NCBI GenBank assembly: GCA_031261445.1
Contig: JAISJQ010000002.1
Coordinates: 1 to 64,000, forward strand
Length of the DNA: 64,000 bases
From: Oscillospiraceae bacterium
Lineage (GTDB): Bacteria; Bacillota; Clostridia; Oscillospirales; Acutalibacteraceae
Direction: 5' to 3'
Each line of letters starts with the position of its first letter. Positions within the stretch are counted from its first letter, which is position 1. The notes under the pieces are model-generated. The model was not told the DNA's origin, did no database searches, and saw only the letters and a program-made list of their open reading frames with translations. Positions 25,315-33,246 of the stretch are shown here, in pieces. The position numbers and the translations under genes are program-made.

Positions 25315-25995
25315 ATGCAGTATCAAATCATCGGCGAGCCCACCCCTGTGGTGCAATGCACAGTTGACGCGGGCGAAAGCTTGAAAACAGAGAGCGGTTC
25401 AATGGTCTGGATGAGCCCGAACATGAACATGAGCACCAACGCCGGCGGCGGTTTGGGCAAGGCACTGGGGCGGATGTTCACGGGAGAGAGCATCTTCCAA
25501 AACGTCTATTCCGCGCAGGGTGGGCCGGGCATGATTGCCTTTGGCTCGAGCTTTTTGGGCTCGATTCGCCCCGTGCAGGTCACGCCCGACAAGCCCGTTG
25601 TGTGCCAGAAGCGTGCGTTTTTGGCGTCCGAAATGGGCGTGGAGCTGTCCGTCTTCTTCCAGAAGAAATTCGGCGCAGGCCTCTTTGGCGGCGAAGGCTT
25701 CCTGATGCAAAAGCTCACGGGCAACGGCCTGGCATTCCTAGAGATTGACGGCTACGCGGTGGAATACGACCTGCAACCGGGACAAACGCTCATTGTGGAC
25801 ACAGGTGCGCTGGCCATGTGCGACGCCACGGTCTCCATCGATGTCCAGACCATCAAAGGCGTGGGCAACGTGCTCTTTGGTGGTGAGGGTCTCTTTAACA
25901 CCAAAATCACAGGGCCCGGCCACGTGGTGCTACAAACCACCTCCGTGCGCTCGTTCGCGCAACAGCTGATCCCCTACTTGCCAGCCAAGGGCTAA
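25315..25995 (+). CDS. AIM24 / TIGR00266 family protein
   Basis: The 226-residue protein belongs to the beta-sandwich family named after yeast AIM24. Motifs: ESGSMVWMSPNMNM, the GGGLGKALGRMFTGES segment, FLASEMGVELSVFFQKKFGAGLFGGEGFLMQKL and GVGNVLFGGEGLFNTKITGPGHVVLQT. Function in bacteria is unknown; the trimer-forming fold suggests a binding or scaffold role. GGAGGAG lies 7 bases before the ATG. It has its own promoter and appears monocistronic. Confidence 0.88.
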   Translation: MQYQIIGEPTPVVQCTVDAGESLKTESGSMVWMSPNMNMSTNAGGGLGKALGRMFTGESIFQNVYSAQGGPGMIAFGSSFLGSIRPVQVTPDKPVVCQKRAFLASEMGVELSVFFQKKFGAGLFGGEGFLMQKLTGNGLAFLEIDGYAVEYDLQPGQTLIVDTGALAMCDATVSIDVQTIKGVGNVLFGGEGLFNTKITGPGHVVLQTTSVRSFAQQLIPYLPAKG

Positions 25996-26002
25996 ATAAA
26001 CG

Positions 26003-26035
26003 CAGGCGCAAGACCGTTCAGAGGTCTTGCGCCTG
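26003..26035 (+). terminator. Perfect 13-bp hairpin between AIM24 and ZnuB-like genes
   Basis: CAGGCGCAAGACC (26003-26015) pairs with GGTCTTGCGCCTG (26023-26035), loop of 7. It is followed by TATAAAG, not a T run. It could end the AIM24 transcript weakly or shield the start of the next gene, whose ribosome-binding site begins 7 bases later. Confidence 0.5.
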
Positions 26036-26050
26036 TATAAAGCAGGAAAT

Positions 26051-26878
26051 ATGATGTCCCTCCTCCTTGAGTATCCTTTTTTTCGCCGCGCTCTGGTGGT
26101 GGGGGCGTGCCTTGCGCTGTGCGCCGCTTTGCTGGGCGTGAATCTTGTTTTGGGGCGCTACAGCATGATTGGTGACGGGCTTTCGCACACGGCGTTTGGG
26201 GCGCTGGCGGTGGCGGCGGCGATGGGTGTCGCGCCGCTGTATGTGGCGTTGCCCGTGACGATGTTGGCCGCAATTTTGCTGCTGCGTCTGGGCAAAAAAT
26301 CCGGCGACACGGCCGTCGCGTTGCTCTCGGTGAGTGCGCTGGCGGTGGGCGTGTTGGTGCTGAGCGTGCGCGGGATGAACACGGACGTGAACAGCTATTT
26401 GTTCGGCTCACTGCTCGCCCTGACGGGGCAGGACGTTTTGCTCTGCGCGGTGCTGACGGTGTTGGTTCTGGGGCTGTATTTTGTATTCTACCACCGACTG
26501 TTTGCCGTGAGCTTTGACGCGCCGTTCGCGCAGGCCGCGGGGCAGAAAACCGGTCTGACGGGCGCGGTGCTGGCCGTACTGACCGCCGCCGTGGTGGTGC
26601 TGGGGATGCGCCTGATGGGGGCGCTACTGATCTCCGCGCTGATTTTGTTCCCCGCGCTCTCGGCCATGCGCGTGTTTGGGAGCTATCGCTTCGTGACCAT
26701 TGGCTCTGCTGTTTTGGCTCTGGTCGCGTTCGCGGCGGGGCTTTTTGCCTCGTGGGTGCTCAACCTCCCCACGGGCGCGAGCATCGTGGTGGCGAATTTG
26801 TTGGTGTTTTTGCTGTGTGTCGTTGGGGTCAGGATTTTTGCGGCTGTGCGCAAGCAGAAAAAGCAAGAAATTGGGTAA
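26051..26878 (+). CDS. Metal ABC transporter permease, ZnuB/MntB-like (orphan)
   Basis: The 275-residue protein has about eight membrane helices and the family segments LVLGRYSMIGDGLSHTAFGA and LMGALLISALILFPALSA typical of Zn/Mn/Fe ABC-3 permeases. Two adjacent ATGs (26051, 26054) follow AGGAA. Normally such a permease is encoded with a solute-binding protein and an ATPase; neither is in this window, so it either shares partners encoded elsewhere or is a remnant. The frame is intact. Confidence 0.87.
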   Translation: MMSLLLEYPFFRRALVVGACLALCAALLGVNLVLGRYSMIGDGLSHTAFGALAVAAAMGVAPLYVALPVTMLAAILLLRLGKKSGDTAVALLSVSALAVGVLVLSVRGMNTDVNSYLFGSLLALTGQDVLLCAVLTVLVLGLYFVFYHRLFAVSFDAPFAQAAGQKTGLTGAVLAVLTAAVVVLGMRLMGALLISALILFPALSAMRVFGSYRFVTIGSAVLALVAFAAGLFASWVLNLPTGASIVVANLLVFLLCVVGVRIFAAVRKQKKQEIG

Positions 26879-26941
26879 TATGGCTTGCTAATTCGTCTCC
26901 AATCGTGTATAATCTGTTTATGCAGTTTTGGGAGGAAACCT

Positions 26942-27886
26942 ATGGACAAAATCGCGATTTTGTTGCCCTGTTATAATGAAGCGCTGGACATCGCTGACGT
27001 GGTGCGCGATTATCGCGCCGCGTTGCCGGAGGCCACCATTTATGTCTACGACAACAATTCCACCGACGGCACGGCCGAAGTGGCGCGTGCGGCGGGGGCG
27101 ATCGTGCGCACGGAGAAAATGCAGGGCAAGGGCAACGTGATCCGCCGCATGTTTCGGGAGATCGACGCGCAGTGCTACCTCATGGCCGACGGCGACGGCA
27201 CGTATCCCGCCGAGGATGCGCCCGCGATGGTCTCGCCCGTTCTGGCGGGTGAAGCGGACATGGTGGTCGGCGACCGCCTGAGTTCCACCTATTTCACCGA
27301 AAACAAGCGTGCCTTCCACAATTTCGGCAACGTGCTGGTGCGCCTGAGCATCAACACGCTCTTCAAGTGCGACGTGAAAGACATCATGACGGGGATGCGG
27401 GCGTTCAGCTACCAGTTTGTCAAGAGCTTCGCCGTGCTCTCGCGCGGGTTCGAGATTGAGACGGAAATGTCCATCCACGCCGTGGACAAAAACATGTCCG
27501 TGGTCAGCCTCCCCATCCAATATCGCGACCGCCAAGAGGGTAGCGTGAGCAAGCTCAACACCGTCAGCGACGGCCTGAAGGTGCTGCGGCTCATCGGCAC
27601 GCTGTTCAAAAACTACCGCCCGTTTGCGTTTTTCTCGCTGGTGGCGGCGCTACTACTGGTTGTGGCGGCGGTGCTGTTTGTGCCGATTTTGGTGACGTAT
27701 ATCCAGTCGGGAGAAGTGCCGCGCATTCCCACGCTGGTGGTGCTGGTGGGCTTGAGCTCTCTGGCGGCACTGTCCTTCTTTGCAGGACTGATTCTCGATG
27801 TTCTGCGGCAAAAGTCGCGGCAGGACTTCGAGATGCGCTTGCTCGCGGTGCAGGAACGCTTTGCCGACCTACTGACGCGGCTGTAA
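26942..27886 (+). CDS. Family 2 glycosyltransferase with C-terminal membrane segments
   Basis: The 314-residue enzyme has a GT-A domain: ILLPCYNEALDIADVV, YVYDNNSTDGT, KGNVIRRMF and the metal-binding MADGDGTYP. Two hydrophobic helices follow at about 236-258 and 267-290, as in dolichyl/polyprenyl-phosphate-mannose synthase-like proteins. It probably moves a sugar from a nucleotide donor onto a lipid carrier at the membrane. GGAGG precedes ATG 26942. The acceptor is unknown. Confidence 0.88.
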   Translation: MDKIAILLPCYNEALDIADVVRDYRAALPEATIYVYDNNSTDGTAEVARAAGAIVRTEKMQGKGNVIRRMFREIDAQCYLMADGDGTYPAEDAPAMVSPVLAGEADMVVGDRLSSTYFTENKRAFHNFGNVLVRLSINTLFKCDVKDIMTGMRAFSYQFVKSFAVLSRGFEIETEMSIHAVDKNMSVVSLPIQYRDRQEGSVSKLNTVSDGLKVLRLIGTLFKNYRPFAFFSLVAALLLVVAAVLFVPILVTYIQSGEVPRIPTLVVLVGLSSLAALSFFAGLILDVLRQKSRQDFEMRLLAVQERFADLLTRL

Positions 27887-27914
27887 CCGTTTTCCACAAA
27901 GACAAAGGGAGGGT

Positions 27915-29114
27915 ATGATGCCTGCTCAACCACTGCGCCTGAACGTGTCCACAAACACAAACGCGAAGAAAAAATCCCCGCCGCCCAAGTCCCAGCACGT
28001 CAGCGTTGGGCTGGCATTGCTGGCCTTGATGCTGGCGCTCGCCTTTGCCATCACGGCGTTGGCGATGGAGACCGCGCCCGAAAACGCGCCGGACGAAGTG
28101 CCCGTGAGCGTGGAGGTCAGCACGGGAAACGCGGAAACGCCTTATCAGAGTGCGCAAGAAAAACTGTTCCAGTTGGAAAACGAGCAGTATACCCTAGAGC
28201 AGCGTGCCTATGCCGACGCCAACGCGCTGTGTAGCTTGCTGGCGGAGTCTGCGGTGGGCGCAATTCACCTGTCACCAGCGGACTTTTTGACGGCGGGGCT
28301 GCTGTATGACCAAGAAGAAGTGGCATGGTACGCCGACTTTGTGGCGGAAGACGCCCGCACAGAATATAACGATTTGGCCGACGATCTGGCGGAAGTGGTG
28401 GCGTCACACAATGCGCTCGCGCCGCAAATCGCCGTGCTTTCGGCCGAAGTGGCGCACTTAGAGCCCGGGCGTTATAGAGACAACGACCCGTACCCCACAA
28501 CGGGCATGGACAGCGACACGGGCGTGTTTGGTGCGTTGACGTTCCTGTCGATCTCTATTCTCCTACTCCTCGTGCTCTTTTTCGCCGCCAAAAACCTCGA
28601 CCGCTTTTCCAGCTACACCATGCTGGCGTTTGTCTTTATCTGCTCCTTGGCGGCGCACGGCCTCACAAAAGATTTTCCGACCCCGGACGCTTTGCGCGAC
28701 TGGGCGTTCCTCCTGCCGGCGCTGGTGGCGCTGGCCTGCTGGTTGATTGTCTGGGCGCTGGCGGTTGAGCCGACCCTTTGGGCGCTGGATCATTATCTGC
28801 CCCACTGGCGTGAATCCCTGCCCACGCCCATCGCCCGCAACCGCGCGACCCGCGAGGGCTACGCGCCGCCCCACGGGGCACGTGAGGGCTATGCACCCCA
28901 CCACAAGCTCAACGTGAAAGTCGGCCCAGAAGTGGATATCCCCAGCGGGAACATGGGCGCACTTTGTGTGCTCCTGCCGCCCGTGGGGCTGGCGCTCTGG
29001 GTGCTTTGGCACCAAGACAGCCCCGAAAAATCCCACAGCGCCCTGCGCAGTGCGCTCACAGGCGTGGCCGTGTGGGTTGTGCTGGGCGTGGCTTATTATT
29101 TCTATCGGCGTTAG
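27915..29114 (+). CDS. Membrane protein of unknown function
   Basis: The 399-residue protein starts with a basic segment and a membrane helix (about 30-50), followed by an outside domain rich in Glu/Ala helices (60-185), then four or five membrane helices to the C-terminus. A short internal repeat, TREGYAPPHG/AREGYAPHH, lies in the loop near residues 314-332. I recognise no family. AGGGAGG precedes the ATG pair at 27915. It lies 28 bases after the glycosyltransferase and may share its transcript. Confidence 0.65.
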   Translation: MMPAQPLRLNVSTNTNAKKKSPPPKSQHVSVGLALLALMLALAFAITALAMETAPENAPDEVPVSVEVSTGNAETPYQSAQEKLFQLENEQYTLEQRAYADANALCSLLAESAVGAIHLSPADFLTAGLLYDQEEVAWYADFVAEDARTEYNDLADDLAEVVASHNALAPQIAVLSAEVAHLEPGRYRDNDPYPTTGMDSDTGVFGALTFLSISILLLLVLFFAAKNLDRFSSYTMLAFVFICSLAAHGLTKDFPTPDALRDWAFLLPALVALACWLIVWALAVEPTLWALDHYLPHWRESLPTPIARNRATREGYAPPHGAREGYAPHHKLNVKVGPEVDIPSGNMGALCVLLPPVGLALWVLWHQDSPEKSHSALRSALTGVAVWVVLGVAYYFYRR

Positions 29115-29132
29115 GAAATTCGCACGCGCAAC

Positions 29133-29161
29133 TTGCAATGCCGCGCAGAGTGTGTTATAAT
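29133..29161 (+). promoter_or_regulatory. Sigma-A promoter of greA
   Basis: TTGCAA (29133-29138) and TATAAT (29156-29161) with a 17-base spacer. A CAAGCCC/GGGCTTG hairpin (29171-29192) lies in the leader, just after the expected start of transcription. Confidence 0.75.
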
Positions 29162-29227
29162 ACCCTGCGGCAAGCCCTCGCGAGTGGGCTTGTGGGATAT
29201 TGTACATGATAGTGGAGGCACAAGCTT

Positions 29228-29707
29228 ATGGCAGAGAACAAAACCGTCCTGACACAAGAGCGCTACGATGCGCTGATGGCTGAGCTGGAAAAGCTGCGCA
29301 CCGTTGGCCGCGACGACATCGCGGAAAAACTGCGCGTGGCGCGTTCCTATGGCGACCTGTCCGAAAACGCGGAATACAACGAGACCATGGACGAACAGGC
29401 GAAGATGGAATCGCAAATCGCGGAGCTGGAAGCGGAACTGCGCAACGTGGAGATCATCGCCACGGACGACATGGCCACGGACGTGGTGGCCATTGGCGTG
29501 ATTGTGAAGGTCAAGGATTTGGTCTATGGCGACATCGAGACCTTCCAGATGCTCGGCACGGGTGGACTGGAAGACGGCATTCTGTCGGACGCTTCCCCGC
29601 TGGGCAAGGCACTGCTCGGCAAGCGCGTGGGCGAAACGGTGGAGTTCTACTCCCCCACCGGCAACGGCAAAATCCTCCGCTACGAAGTGCTGGACATCAG
29701 CCATTGA
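29228..29707 (+). CDS. greA: Transcription elongation factor GreA
   Basis: The 159-residue factor enters the RNA polymerase secondary channel and stimulates cleavage of backtracked RNA. The N-terminal coiled coil is complete, with the tip acidic pair in YGDLSENAEYNETMDEQ, followed by the FKBP-like domain (GVIVKVKDL ... GLEDGILSDASPLGKALLGKRVGE). Length is normal. The stop TGA is the first stop in a following GAGGGATGAGGCG repeat arm. lysS lies downstream, a common Firmicutes arrangement. Confidence 0.96.
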   Translation: MAENKTVLTQERYDALMAELEKLRTVGRDDIAEKLRVARSYGDLSENAEYNETMDEQAKMESQIAELEAELRNVEIIATDDMATDVVAIGVIVKVKDLVYGDIETFQMLGTGGLEDGILSDASPLGKALLGKRVGETVEFYSPTGNGKILRYEVLDISH

Positions 29708-29839
29708 GGGATGAGGCGTTCAGGATTGAGGCGTGAGGGGTGCGTTCTGCACCTGTAGGGGCGCGCATTGCGCGTCCGCCGATCCCCGCACGTCCAACGG
29801 GCGATTGCACCCGCAGGGTGCAGGCCAATCGCCCCTACA
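29704..29839 (+). repeat. GAGGGATGAGGCG arm followed by a double-hairpin element
   Basis: The arm (29704-29740) starts at the greA stop. The double hairpin (29754-29839) opens with GTAGGGGCGCGCATTGCGCG and closes with GCCAATCGCCCCTAC; the inner stems are unlike those of the other copies. It sits in the greA-lysS gap, so it is probably transcribed. Confidence 0.7.
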
Positions 29840-29864
29840 AATGCGATACTTAAGGAAAGTGACC

Positions 29865-31361
29865 ATGGCAGAAGAAAACCACATCCCACAGACGGACGAG
29901 CCCCGCGAATCCGCCAACGAGCAACGCGCCATTCGGCTGGACAAGCTGCGCACGCTGCAGAAAGCGGGGAGCGACCCCTTCACCATCACCACGGCGGAGC
30001 ACTTGCTCTCCACCAGGGAGGTTTTGGCACGCTTTGACGCGCTGGAAAACAGCGATGTCTCGCTCTGCGGCCGCATGATGAGCCGCCGCGACATGGGCAA
30101 GGCCAACTTCATCGATCTGTGCGACCGGGACGGCAAAATTCAGATCTACGTCAAGAAGGACGAAATCGGCGAAGCCGAATTTGAGGCGTTCAAGAAGTGG
30201 GACATCGGCGACTTGATTGAGGTGCAGGGCTTTGTGTTCCGCACCCGGCGCGGTGAGGTCTCCATTCACGCAAAGGCACTGCGCCTGCTGACCAAGTCCC
30301 TTCTCCCTCTGCCGGAGAAGTTCCACGGCCTGACCGATATCGACACGCGCTACCGCCGCCGCTATGTGGATCTCATCGTCAACCCAGACGTGCGCCAAAC
30401 ATTCATCCGCCGCACGAAGATTTTGCGTGCAATTCGGGAATACTTAGACGGGCAGGACTTTTTGGAGGTGGAAACCCCCATCCTCACCCCCAACTACGGC
30501 GGCGCGGCGGCGCGACCCTTCCTGACACACCACAACGCGCTGGACATGGACTTGCACCTGCGCATCTCGCTGGAGCTCTACCTCAAGCGGCTCATCGTCG
30601 GCGGACTGGAGCGCGTGTACGAGATCGGCCGCGTGTTCCGCAACGAGGGGCTGAGCGTGCGGCACAACCCAGAGTTCACGCTGCTGGAGATCTATCAGGC
30701 CTACACCGACTACAACGGCATGATGGCGCTGTGCGAGGGGCTCTTCCGCCACGCGGCTCATGCGGCGTTGGGCACGGCGCAAGTCCCCTACGGCGACATC
30801 ACGCTGGACTTCGAGCGTCCCTTTGCGCGACTGACCATGCGCGACGCTGTGCGGCAATACGCCGGCGTGGACTTTGACGCACTGGACGAGGACAGTGCCC
30901 GTGCGCTCGCCAAAGAGCGTCATCTGGACGTGCTGCCCCGCCACGGTTTGGGCGACATCCTCAACCTGTTCTTTGAGGAATACTGCGAGGAGAAGCTCCT
31001 TCAGCCCACGTTCATTCTGGATCACCCGGTGGAAATCAGCCCGCTGGCCAAGCGCAAGCCGGACGAGCCGAACTACACCGAACGCTTCGAGCTGTTCGTC
31101 TGCGGCCGCGAAATGGCCAACGCCTTCAGCGAACTCAACGACCCCATCGATCAGCGCGGACGCTTTGAGGCGCAGGAGGCCGCCTTTGCGGCGGGTGACG
31201 AAGAGGCCAACCACACGGATGAAGACTTTTTGATGGCACTGGAATACGGGATGCCCCCCACGGGCGGCATTGGCATCGGCGTGGATCGCTTGGTGATGCT
31301 GCTGACCGATTCCGCCGCCATTCGGGACGTACTGCTGTTCCCGACGATGAAAAAAGCGTAA
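29865..31361 (+). CDS. lysS: Lysyl-tRNA synthetase, class II
   Basis: The 498-residue synthetase charges tRNA-Lys. An OB-fold anticodon domain (VSLCGRMMSRRDMGKANFIDL) precedes the class II catalytic core. Motif 1 is around FLEVETPILTPNYGGAAARPF, motif 2 VYEIGRVFRNEGLSVRHNPEFT and motif 3 GMPPTGGIGIGVDRLVMLL. The start at 29865 follows AAGGAAAG; earlier in-frame residues come from the repeat. The exporter genes follow after only 15 bases and may be co-transcribed. Confidence 0.97.
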   Translation: MAEENHIPQTDEPRESANEQRAIRLDKLRTLQKAGSDPFTITTAEHLLSTREVLARFDALENSDVSLCGRMMSRRDMGKANFIDLCDRDGKIQIYVKKDEIGEAEFEAFKKWDIGDLIEVQGFVFRTRRGEVSIHAKALRLLTKSLLPLPEKFHGLTDIDTRYRRRYVDLIVNPDVRQTFIRRTKILRAIREYLDGQDFLEVETPILTPNYGGAAARPFLTHHNALDMDLHLRISLELYLKRLIVGGLERVYEIGRVFRNEGLSVRHNPEFTLLEIYQAYTDYNGMMALCEGLFRHAAHAALGTAQVPYGDITLDFERPFARLTMRDAVRQYAGVDFDALDEDSARALAKERHLDVLPRHGLGDILNLFFEEYCEEKLLQPTFILDHPVEISPLAKRKPDEPNYTERFELFVCGREMANAFSELNDPIDQRGRFEAQEAAFAAGDEEANHTDEDFLMALEYGMPPTGGIGIGVDRLVMLLTDSAAIRDVLLFPTMKKA

Positions 31362-31376
31362 CACTAGGGAGGAAAC

Positions 31377-32327
31377 ATGGCAAAGACACTCGTGCAGGAA
31401 ACGGGACTATTATCGGCTCTTTGTGTGCAGATTGAACGAATTTTGCCGCGTGGGCTCAAGCCGCACTGGCAGCGCTTTATGAAGTACCGCTTTCTGCTGC
31501 AGGAGCTAGTACGAAAGAATGTGCGCCTGCAATACCGCGGCAGTGCGCTGGGGCTGTTGTGGTCCTTTGTGCAACCGCTCCTGTTTGCGCTGGTGCTCTC
31601 GTTCGTGTTCTCGGCCATCTTCAAGCGCGGAGACGTGTCGGGTGTGCCCTACTTCCTGTATCTGCTCAGCGGACGGCTGATGTTCTCGTTCTATTCCGAC
31701 GCCACCAGTAGCGCCATGCGCTCGGTGCGGCAAAACTCTGGCATCCTCAAAAAAGTGTATGTGCCCAAATATATCTACCCCATGAGCGCGGTGGTCAGCC
31801 GCTTTGTGATGTTCCTGCTCTCCCTGCCTGTGCTGGTTGTTTTCATGGTTGTATTCAACTATGTGCAAATTAATGATGGCATTTCTTTTGGGCACTTCTT
31901 CACCTTCGGGTATCATCTGCGCGTGCTGTATGCGCTTGTGCCGATTGTGATTTTGCTGGTATTTGCCATGGGCGTGGGACTGCTCCTCTCGAGCATCAGC
32001 GTCTTCTTTCGGGACACGGAATACATCTATTCCGTCTTCACGCAACTGCTGATGTACCTGACGCCCCTGTTCTACTCGCCCGATGATATCAAAACAAGCG
32101 AAGGTCTCAAAAAGATTCTGCGAGCCAATCCACTCTATGGACTCATCACCATGTTCCGCAACGTTTTGTTCTACTCGCCCGGCGTGCCAGATTTGGTGGC
32201 CAACGAAAATCCATTTTTCTACAGCGGTTTCCAGCTGGGGTATGTAGCCTTCATCGCCTCCGTGTTTTTGATTGTGGGCGGCGTTGTTTTCAAGCTCACG
32301 CAAGACAAGTTCATTTTGCATCTGTAA
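31377..32327 (+). CDS. Polysaccharide ABC exporter permease (TagG/Wzm-like)
   Basis: The 316-residue protein has the ABC-2 permease layout: an amphipathic N-terminal region, the conserved QYRGSALGLLWSFVQPLL, and six membrane helices with SVFFRDTEYIYSVFTQLLMYLTPLFYSPD and NPLYGLITMFRNVLFY. With the ATPase encoded 18 bases later it should export a lipid-linked polymer such as teichoic acid or O-antigen-like glycan. AGGGAGG precedes the ATG. Confidence 0.9.
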   Translation: MAKTLVQETGLLSALCVQIERILPRGLKPHWQRFMKYRFLLQELVRKNVRLQYRGSALGLLWSFVQPLLFALVLSFVFSAIFKRGDVSGVPYFLYLLSGRLMFSFYSDATSSAMRSVRQNSGILKKVYVPKYIYPMSAVVSRFVMFLLSLPVLVVFMVVFNYVQINDGISFGHFFTFGYHLRVLYALVPIVILLVFAMGVGLLLSSISVFFRDTEYIYSVFTQLLMYLTPLFYSPDDIKTSEGLKKILRANPLYGLITMFRNVLFYSPGVPDLVANENPFFYSGFQLGYVAFIASVFLIVGGVVFKLTQDKFILHL

Positions 32328-32345
32328 GACAGGAAGGAGAGCACC

Positions 32346-33110
32346 ATGGCCGAAGTGGCAGTTCGCTTAGAAAATGTCTCCATGCGCTTTAACCTCAACC
32401 GCGAGCGCGTGGATAACCTGAAAGAGTATTTCATCAAATTCCTCAGCCACAAGCTCAGCTACAACGAGTTTTGGGGCTTGCGCGATGTCTCCTTCACCGT
32501 GGAAAAAGGGGAACGCTTGGGCATTTTGGGGCTCAACGGCGCGGGCAAGAGCACCTTGCTCAAGGTGGTCTCCGGCGTCATGCGCCCCACCTTTGGCACG
32601 CTAGAAACCTATGGCGACATTGCCCCGCTGTTAGAGCTGGGCGCGGGCTTTGACCCAGCCTATTCTGGCGGCGAGAACATCTACCTCTACGGCGCAACGC
32701 TGGGCTATTCGCGCAATCAGGTCAAGGGGATCTGGCAAGAGATAGTGGACTTCGCGGAGCTGCAGGACTTCATTGATGTGCCCGTCAAAAACTATTCCAG
32801 CGGGATGCGTGCGCGGCTGGGCTTTGCCATTGCCTGCATGGTCGACCCCGACATCCTGATTTTGGACGAAGTGTTGGCCGTGGGCGATAAGCCCTTCCGC
32901 GTGAAGTGCGAGGCGAAAATCCAGTCTCTGTTTGAAAAGGGTGTCACGGTGCTGTTCGTTAGTCACAACCTAGAGCAAGTGCAACGCCTGTGCAACAAGG
33001 CCATCTTGCTTGAGCAGGGGCGCATCATTGCCGCCGGGGACGTGGACAGCGTGGCGGCGGTCTACCAAGAACGCAGTGGCGCACGCCCACGACTGGCCGG
33101 CAAAAAATGA
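32346..33110 (+). CDS. Polysaccharide ABC exporter ATP-binding protein (TagH/Wzt-like)
   Basis: The 254-residue ATPase has the N-terminal FNLNRERVDNLKEYFIKFL insertion typical of TagH/Wzt proteins before Walker A GLNGAGKST, then YSSGMRARLGFAIA (signature), DPDILILDEVLAVGD (Walker B) and VSHNLEQVQRLC. There is no C-terminal carbohydrate-binding domain, so substrate choice is probably set by the permease. AAGGAG precedes the ATG. It pairs with the preceding gene. Confidence 0.92.
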   Translation: MAEVAVRLENVSMRFNLNRERVDNLKEYFIKFLSHKLSYNEFWGLRDVSFTVEKGERLGILGLNGAGKSTLLKVVSGVMRPTFGTLETYGDIAPLLELGAGFDPAYSGGENIYLYGATLGYSRNQVKGIWQEIVDFAELQDFIDVPVKNYSSGMRARLGFAIACMVDPDILILDEVLAVGDKPFRVKCEAKIQSLFEKGVTVLFVSHNLEQVQRLCNKAILLEQGRIIAAGDVDSVAAVYQERSGARPRLAGKK

Positions 33111-33120
33111 GCGCGAACCC

Positions 33121-33187
33121 GTAGGGGCGGCTTGACTCTACGATAGGGGATTTGGTTGCCACACGGGCGGATGATATCCGCCCCTAC
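33121..33187 (+). repeat. Double-hairpin GTAGGGGCG-family element
   Basis: It starts GTAGGGGCGG and ends ATATCCGCCCCTAC; the left hairpin is degenerate (GGCTTGACTCTACGATAGGG). A short CCTATATCCTCATCG arm follows at 33193-33208. Confidence 0.6.
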
Positions 33188-33246
33188 AGCCCGCAATCCT
33201 ATATCCTCATCGCCTACACATAACAACTATGCCGAAGGACAAGAAA

